Part shown: positions 45,057 to 64,000 of the stretch, in pieces | Position numbering within the stretch: the first letter of the stretch is position 1 | Layout: each line of letters opens with the position of its first letter | NCBI GenBank assembly: GCA_009767595.1 | Contig: VSDK01001771.1 | Location: 543,990-607,989 of the forward strand | Direction of reading: 5' to 3' | Length of the DNA: 64,000 nt | Source of the DNA: Symbiodinium kawagutii | Taxonomy: Eukaryota > Sar > Dinophyceae > Suessiales > Symbiodiniaceae | Program-made: the position numbers and the translations under genes | The notes under the pieces: model-generated | The model's database searches: none | What the model saw: the letters and a program-made list of their open reading frames with translations, nothing else | What the model was told of the DNA's origin: nothing

Positions 45057-45632
45057 CTTGAAGCACATTACTTTAAGACGTTGGCTAGGAAACGGACAAG
45101 GCCCAAAGTCTTGAAAGCTCTTGAGTTCTTGTATTGAAGGACCAAGACTTGTATGGCATGACCCTCCTACTCGCATCATTTCCTTTCATCATATGGGGAA
45201 TGATAGACAAGATATAGTCCGTGGTTTTTGATGCTAAAACATGATGTCTTGCCGCAGGAATGACAATGAACCAGTGGCTGAGATCACAGACCTCTCTTTG
45301 CAGAATTTGGCGAAAGGGAAACAGGCAAGGCCCGTGAGTTATTTAGCTATGGGTCAAAATCCCATACCCCTGGTTCCCCCATCATCAACCATTGGTTTTC
45401 TTATTATTGTTGGGTATTATCCCTCTTATTGGTTGGCTTTTGGTGACCCATAGCCATTTGGAAACTCCGGCATCAGCTTGATTGCAGCCTACTCAAGGTC
45501 TAGAAGTGGATGGTACGAGGGTGACCAGGTAGGTATGCCTGATCACTCAACTCAGATGATAGATGCACTTATTGACATTTGTATACATTTGTCAGGTCAA
45601 ACGTTGCCATGTGCATCACTCACGTTGATTGA
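45057..45632 (+). CDS. 3' part of a gene, phase-joined exons
   Basis: Candidate exon 45057-45137 (LEAHYFKTLARKRTRPKVLK) is followed by exon 45258-45333 (NDNEPVAEITDLSLQNLAKG, KQARP) ending at GTGAGT, exon 45488-45528 (PTQGLEVDGTRVT) ending at GTAGGT, and exon 45596-45632 (SNVAMCITHVD, TGA). Phases of the last three fit exactly. The intron after 45333 contains a family A element starting seven bases downstream of the donor. Family unknown. Confidence 0.6.
45341..45459 (-). mobile_element. Family A element in an intron (ATTT duplications)
   Basis: The 111-bp element 45345-45455 is in the same orientation as the 26.8-kb copy and flanked by ATTT on both sides. It lies inside the intron 45334-45487. 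Confidence 0.9.
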
Positions 45633-45849
45633 AATCTGCGCCAGCAAACCCTTTGCATAGTGCAAGCTGAGGTTGCGCGACTGTGATCAAACCCTTGGGG
45701 CCGGCATGAGCAATGAAACTGACATCGATTCAACTGGAGGTCATGCAAATGATCCACCGTGATATACCGTGATAGATCCCCAATGCTCCAAGTAGCTTCT
45801 TAGAAGGTACTTGAACCCTCAAAACCAGCCCCAAGTACAGTCTCACAAG

Positions 45850-46373
45850 GTATTTGGAGCAAAAGGGGATCATGATGTGTTTACAGGTTTTGCAAGGAAG
45901 TCGTGGATTGATCCAGGCCGTAGTGTGTTCCACCATCAAAACATTGAGCTTGTTGTCTTGGTCGGGGAGTCATACCATCCTCTGGGTCATTTAGGGCATA
46001 TCCCAGCCGTGGCTTTGCCGTGGCAGGCCACTGATGGTATTGACATTGACATTGCCACTTGGACGGGTTTGGCCAACTCTTTTGCTGCTTCGCAACTGAG
46101 CTCCTCCTGAGTCCTGAACAATTGAAGCGAAATCTAAGCGTTTTAAGCTTTGCAGCACTGGAATTCATCGAAGACACTGCGCTTTCAGACCTGGAAAACA
46201 TAATTAAACATGACCAAACTTGGTTGCTGCCGTTGGTTTTAAATTTGAATCATTTAACAAGGGCTTTGTTGGACACTGGACTGCGGTTGTTCGGCAGTTC
46301 TGTCACACAGTCCAAGTCGATCGGGGTCAGAACCATGGTCGTGAACCTCCAACGACCCGTTCTGCTGTCGTGA
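45850..46373 (+). CDS. 3' part of a gene, two exons
   Basis: Exon 45850-46008 reads VFGAKGDHDVFTGFARKSWI, VFHHQNIELVVLVGESYHPL and GHLGHIPA. A GTGGCT-to-CTGAG intron (46009-46100) keeps phase. Exon 46101-46373 reads LLLSPEQLKRNLSVLSFAAL, EFIEDTALSDLENIIKHDQT, WLLPLVLNLNHLTRALLDTG and ends LQRPVLLS, TGA. The first frame also reads on to a TGA at 46108, so a one-base frameshift is an alternative to the intron. A helical, leucine-rich protein of unknown family. Confidence 0.58.
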
Positions 46374-47251
46374 CCTGATCGCATCACCGCGGCACAGGTC
46401 AAGATTAACAGCAACATGCTGCTTCCCAGCACCTATTCAGTGTCACTGGTTACGCCCCTTGTCTTTTCAGTCGTGTTCGCTGGGTGCCAAAGCAGAGACC
46501 AAGAATGAAAAGAGCGCTACGAGTGCCTTTTATGTGCGTTTATCCCCCAAATTGATTGATACATATTGATAATGATGTGGTGTATAGTACTTATACTTAC
46601 CGTATAATGTATGCTTCTGATCATGGATTGACAATATGATTGCGTGTCAAGATAATATTCCTTACCAACACATGTTCATTGTTGATGTTTTGTTCTTCTT
46701 GGTTGTAAGCGGTAGTTGGTAGTTGTAGTACTGTAGTCGTAGGGCGCTGGAACATGTGCAGTAATCGTAGGTATGTGCATGCTATAAAGGTGTATCTATA
46801 TTATATTCACATACAGCGGTATGATTAAAGTTTTTCTCTTGTGGTTACACAGAAACTGGGAATATTCGAACATGTTTGGTAGCCAATCCATGATTTTTCC
46901 CTACTTTCCTGACTGATTCATTGCAAGGGAGGAGCATGCACCGAGAAACAGCTGGTAGAAACACTGGGGCGCCATGGCTGTGGGTCAGTTCACCAACCCC
47001 TGGTGTACCATTATTAATTAACCATTGTTTATTGTTTGTTATTATCCCATGGTGTTTATCCAATAATGGGGGATAATAAGATCATATAATTTCAATATCG
47101 ATTAAATCGGTGTTATGGATGAAATCGACCAGGATATGGCATTGGATATTTTTGGTTTGTTATATTAATATCCTGGTCGATTTCAGCACACAACACCATA
47201 CATAGACTTATTTGCTTCCCGTCGTTGGATCATCAGTGTACAAGGATCTGC
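46374..47251. other. Non-coding stretch with a partial family A element
   Basis: Family A end GGCTGTGGGTCAG starts at 46976, and the similarity fades by about 47068. A perfect hairpin lies at 47121-47184. No exon was seen. Confidence 0.45.
47121..47184. repeat. 17-bp perfect inverted repeat (hairpin)
   Basis: GAAATCGACCAGGATAT (47121-47137) and its exact reverse complement (47168-47184) are separated by 30 bases. It could be a small element or a transcribed stem-loop. Confidence 0.85.
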
Positions 47252-47425
47252 ATGCACCAGCGGATTCTGCTGCACATTTGGCCGGTCATAATATTCCTTC
47301 GGTATGTATCTGCAGCCGCACCAAGGACAACAGAGGCTCCAGCCAACAATCGTGGTGACTGCGTGTGCAAGCAGGGCAACTTCTTGCATTGGAATACCAA
47401 GGACTGCAGTGACTCACTGTTTTGA
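47252..47425 (+). CDS. Small secreted protein ORF, 57 residues
   Basis: ATG at 47252 codes MHQRILLHIWPVIIFLRYVS then AAAPRTTEAPANNRGDCVCK and QGNFLHWNTKDCSDSLF, then TGA. It looks like a signal peptide with a small-residue cleavage site after VSAAA, a Pro/Thr linker and a three-Cys tail. A GTATGT and a TGCAG inside the ORF are too close to form an intron. It could also be one exon of a longer secreted protein. Confidence 0.45.
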   Translation: MHQRILLHIWPVIIFLRYVSAAAPRTTEAPANNRGDCVCKQGNFLHWNTKDCSDSLF

Positions 47426-48339
47426 GCCATTTGGAAACCTATTTGTTGTATGTTCCATGTCTCCCACTGGATTACATCGCCCATTCCTCAAGTTGAGGGA
47501 GAGAATGGCGGTATGGTGTACCATGGTAGCAGGGTAGCACACCGGGGAGGTATTGAGCCACCAACAATGCAACACCAGGGTGCAACCTTGCATTGATGGT
47601 GGTAATGTAGTGAAGATATTTAGGTGGTTGGCTATCAAATGGGTTGGTTGGCCTGTGCAGGGATATTTTTGCTGGATTGTTGATTGTTCTTAGTGAACCC
47701 AAGACAATCCCAGACATGAATTTGCCCATCATGCAACCGTGATGTCACCGCATGGTAAAGCTGGGCCTTTGCCAATATAAACATATCTTTCGGTGCTGAC
47801 CATCAGACAGAGACTACAGAGCAATATTGCAGCATTTCCGCATCACTAGGACTTGATTCTGCTGTATTTGCAGCATTTAACCCTTTGGTTTGACCTGGCA
47901 ATGAAAAAATCACAATTCCTTAGATGGTCTATCAATGATGGTCATTTTAATTTTCCACTGCCCGGTACCGGACTGTTTTCCAGAGGGTATTCCACGAATT
48001 TAACTGATTTATTTGTATGAGTGTTTTTTCTGGCTCACATTCATGCTCCCTCAGACGTTTCTTTTCTCAATAGGGCAGTATCCTGCTTGCTCGTTTGCCA
48101 ATTGTTTCTTGCACTAGTGGGGTGAGATGGACAAGAAGGATGGTTCCCACAAGGCTAGCACAAGAAGGAAAGAGTAAGAAAGCTGCAAAGTCTGGGTAAT
48201 GTCCTCCAACCATCTCCAACCCAGATTGAATCAAACTCACTGGGTGACCAGTACCGGAGCTGCGTTTGCGTGAAATTCGTGAAATTCAAATCATCTAGTT
48301 AGCTATCCCATGATTTTAATATCGCTTTCGGCGTTGCAG

Positions 48340-48469
48340 AGACCCAGTGCATCCCAGTCACCAGGAATGCATCCCGCAGAAGCCATGGGGCTTTGAGTGC
48401 GGCTTCTTTCCACGTCAACAGCAGAATCGCGTGTGCCAGGAGACTGCGAAAGGGATGGAAAGCATATTG
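48340..48469 (+). CDS. Isolated Cys-containing exon
   Basis: After GTTGCAG the frame reads DPVHPSHQECIPQKPWGFEC, GFFPRQQQNRVCQETAKGME. Codons favour G/C at third positions. Two minus-strand ORFs cover the same bases but look less coding-like. Confidence 0.42.
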
Positions 48470-48959
48470 TGTGTGTCTCTGTTGTTGAGTAGGCCATCGC
48501 TTGGGATTCCTCACAAGCCATACTAAGCCAGGGTGATGGGTCAGTCTTGGTTTGTCGTTCTTGTTTCTTAAGACTACATTTGGATGATGTTTGTGGTAGA
48601 TCTTGGTAGACAAACCATACATGGAACATCTCTGAATTTAATGGAGGTGAAACAGGGTGTTCCAACAGCTAGACTCGGGTAAACTCACCTGGAAGCTCAA
48701 CATCACCCATTTGATACGTCAAACCAGCTTCAAATAGGCTATTTACCATGCAATCATTTCAGTTTACCAGAGCGTATGTTCACCATTCGTAACCAGTACA
48801 GGATAACCAGTCTGCCATTATGAACAATTATCAATTTTTCCAGTGTGAAATGGATGAATTCTTCTGAACCACTATATAATCAAGAAGTGGTTAAATCTGA
48901 ACCACTACATCATCTTTTTCTAACCATGGTTCAACCTGGTTGCGATGGTTATTGATGAA

Positions 48960-49095
48960 ACATGGTTATAACTAGGTTGAAGCCAAGGATACCCGTCCCC
49001 ACAACTTGGTGATGCACCTGTGCACCTGCCCGGCTTTGCTTCAGGATGGCCTCACCTGTAGGAGGTGGGTCCTGTTGTGGAAGGTTGCTCTGTCC
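48960..49095 (-). CDS. Weak minus-strand exon candidate
   Basis: The minus frame reads GEAILKQSRAGAQVHHQ after a CCTACAG acceptor. It is short. Adjacent 49099-49143 is a (GGTT)n tract. Confidence 0.28.
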
Positions 49096-49286
49096 TGGTT
49101 GGTTGGTTGGTTCGTGGGTTGGTTCGTTCGTTGGTTGGTTGGTTACAGTCATTATTAATGCTGCTTCACAACTCTTGCCAACACTGGCATCGGTTTCATC
49201 GCGATTGCTTTAACGGGTTTCGTGGTTGGTCGGACTGGGCAAGTTCTTAAGCTGCATGGTAGCTGCGAGGAACTGGGAATGCAACT

Positions 49287-49739
49287 TTGGGTAATCGCCC
49301 AGCGGTGAGGATACCTGGGCATGGCTCAACGCTTCAAGCCATGTTTTCCTCTCTGTTTCCGCAACCTTCTAAGCAGGTAGCGAAGATGATCCCAAGCGTG
49401 TCTTGTCCAGCTGAAGAGATCAGAATTGCTAAGAGTAGCCCACATGAGCACTGTTGCTTCGTGTCCACAAGAAGGATTCCCTTCGAACTCCAATTTCCTC
49501 CGGGTTCTTGTTGCAAGTTCCTAGAGAGGGTGTTTGATGATATGTGGTCGATCCGAGCTAGTTTGACTTATCAAGCATCGCAAGATAGACAGAGATGTCT
49601 TTGTTTTCTTGGAGACGCATCCATTTCAGCAATCTCACGTCGATTCTGCACTATAGTGGTTGTACCCGTGTTTTGTTTTGCAAGGATCAAGTGTTCTTCC
49701 GTTGATCACTTGCAGGCTCAATGCTACCGATTCCTATGA
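49287..49739 (+). CDS. 150-codon open segment, uncertain
   Basis: An uninterrupted frame contains QPSKQVAKMIPSVSCPAEEI, FLERVFDDMWSIRASLTYQA and DRQRCLCFLGDASISAISRR, then TAG-free sequence to TGA at 49737. Its length is above the local background, but there is no motif and no clear splice support. Confidence 0.4.
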   Translation: MGNRPAVRIPGHGSTLQAMFSSLFPQPSKQVAKMIPSVSCPAEEIRIAKSSPHEHCCFVSTRRIPFELQFPPGSCCKFLERVFDDMWSIRASLTYQASQDRQRCLCFLGDASISAISRRFCTIVVVPVFCFARIKCSSVDHLQAQCYRFL

Positions 49740-50754
49740 GTCTTCTGGCAAATACAAAGGCAGGAGAAGACAAGATGCATGTGAAGCGAGAAAAACTGAA
49801 GTGTGATATTAGTGCAGGAAATTAACAAACATATACAAACATCATTTCCTTTTTGTGCTTTGTGTGTGTGTGGCGTACAAGAAACTATTTCGGTGCCATG
49901 TTTAGTAGTAATATCATATTCGAGTATGTAGAGCCATAGGACTTTGAGCCTTACAGCAGATCTCAATGTCGTTTCTTGTGCAGCCTGGTACGTTGTCAAA
50001 CATCGGGTGTCATCCTTTTAGGCAGTTTTACGCATTCAAAATGATGTTTCCGGAGCCATTATGGAAGCAGCCACGGGGATAGCGGGACACCTGCAGCCAC
50101 CCAGAGATGTAGCCTGTCCAGGATGGACCGCCACCTCACCGGCCACCTGCGAGTATTGCAGCAAGGAGGACGATTGCACCACTGGCATGGAGAGGCGCGG
50201 GAGAAGCCTCGGGAAGATCATCAGAACTGGGGAGGTTTTCCCAACAAAATACGGTACAAGTGGGCCCCGTTTACTAAGTTGGTGTATAACCACTCTAACT
50301 GGGGTGCCCACCTCGTAACTTGAAGCCACCAACAGATGCAAGTCTGATCTTATGCTAAGCGCATGGCCATGGTGCACGTCATCATGTGAGTCACAGTTTA
50401 GATCCATCAGTTTTCCTGCGCGACAAATCACCTACCATTTGCCTACTATTGGATATACAAATTCTCTACTATTGGTACAGTAAGCGGCTATGAAAATGAC
50501 TTAATTACTACTGGTTATATTTGCTGGCAAGATTGTTGGTAGTAGTATGGAATTTGCCTATTGGTTTAGTCGTACTACTAGATAATGCGTCTATACTGCC
50601 TATTCTGGGCCTAATATTGGCTCAAATCACTTACATTTCACCTATTACTGCTGATGAGTGCTATACAAATCTCATCAAGTCTCCTACATTCACCTCTTGA
50701 CTGTATATTTTCATAAATCACACCTAGCACTGGCAATGAGCCTTGCACCTTGAG

Positions 50755-63652
<12,898 letters not shown>

Positions 63653-64000
63653 GCAAGATATAGAAAGAGCAGGGATGCACAGATTATGTGAAAGTACAGT
63701 AGATTGTATCAAGAGGAAATAGAGTCCTAACAAATGTGAAAGATGTGATGCATTACCAATGATTGAAACCGAAGTCGCTTTCTCTTGATTGATTTTTTCT
63801 GCACAAAGCTTGTTGCATTGCACTTTGTCCTTCTCAAGCCGGCTGATCACCCTACTCTAAGGTTAGAGCCATTTTGCCAATGTCTACATTTGGCAATCAG
63901 AGTGATCAAAAAGATATCAAAACTGATAGGTCCAGTTGCAAGACCCAGCAACATTCCACGCAAATCGTAGTTTTGGTCGAAGAAGAATCCAACAACGTGA

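Noticed and set aside
50036-50431. 131-residue minus-strand ORF and the overlapping 66-residue plus-strand ORF
   Set aside because: Both strands and two plus frames are open and none has splice support or a recognised motif, so no call was made.

Overview
The window looks like nuclear DNA of a dinoflagellate, most likely of the Symbiodiniaceae type. This is inferred from gene structure and from recognised protein families, not from any marker gene. Coding sequence is broken into many short exons. Acceptors are mostly AG followed by G, and donors are a mix of GT, GC and probably GA. Several introns are only about 40-200 bases long. Some proteins match, from memory, large repeated families of Symbiodinium-like genomes. 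No rRNA, tRNA, CRISPR array or bacterial operon was seen. Exon edges were inferred by eye from frame, phase and splice signals, so they are provisional. Layout: 1.0-6.0 kb holds a plus-strand gene for a charged, low-complexity protein, with an internal array of eleven duplicated mini-exons and a Lys/Ala/Pro repeat near its C-terminus. 7.0-8.9 kb holds a gene resembling cytosine-C5 methyltransferases (motif I and an EQP motif are visible, the PPC motif is not). 9.3-12.9 kb holds a many-exon gene ending in a basic-acidic-basic tail. 13.9-17.4 kb holds the best gene of the window, a nearly complete 12-exon member of a large uncharacterised dinoflagellate family. 17.6-36 kb contains scattered but convincing exons of several genes, mostly on the plus strand, with one minus-strand gene at 27.2-27.9 kb broken by a small transposon. 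36-47 kb holds further exons, a dense cluster of the same small transposon, and a second transposon-broken exon at 41.4-41.8 kb. 47-50.7 kb has a small secreted Cys-containing ORF and isolated exons. 50.7 kb to the end is dominated by short plus-strand exons coding Ala/Glu-rich helices with a recurring AYAEA-type motif, probably one very long coiled-coil gene that runs off the window. Two families of roughly 100-120 bp inverted-repeat elements recur throughout. Family A has ends GGCTATGGGTCAAAA/TTTTGACCCACAGCC and 4-bp target duplications of the form ANNT. Family B has ends GGTGGTTTCTCAAAATA and often ATAT duplications. Simple repeats are abundant, and there are two assembly gaps (40993-41002 and 59930-59966). 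How the genes work together cannot be told from the sequence; apart from the methyltransferase-like protein none has a recognisable biochemical role.
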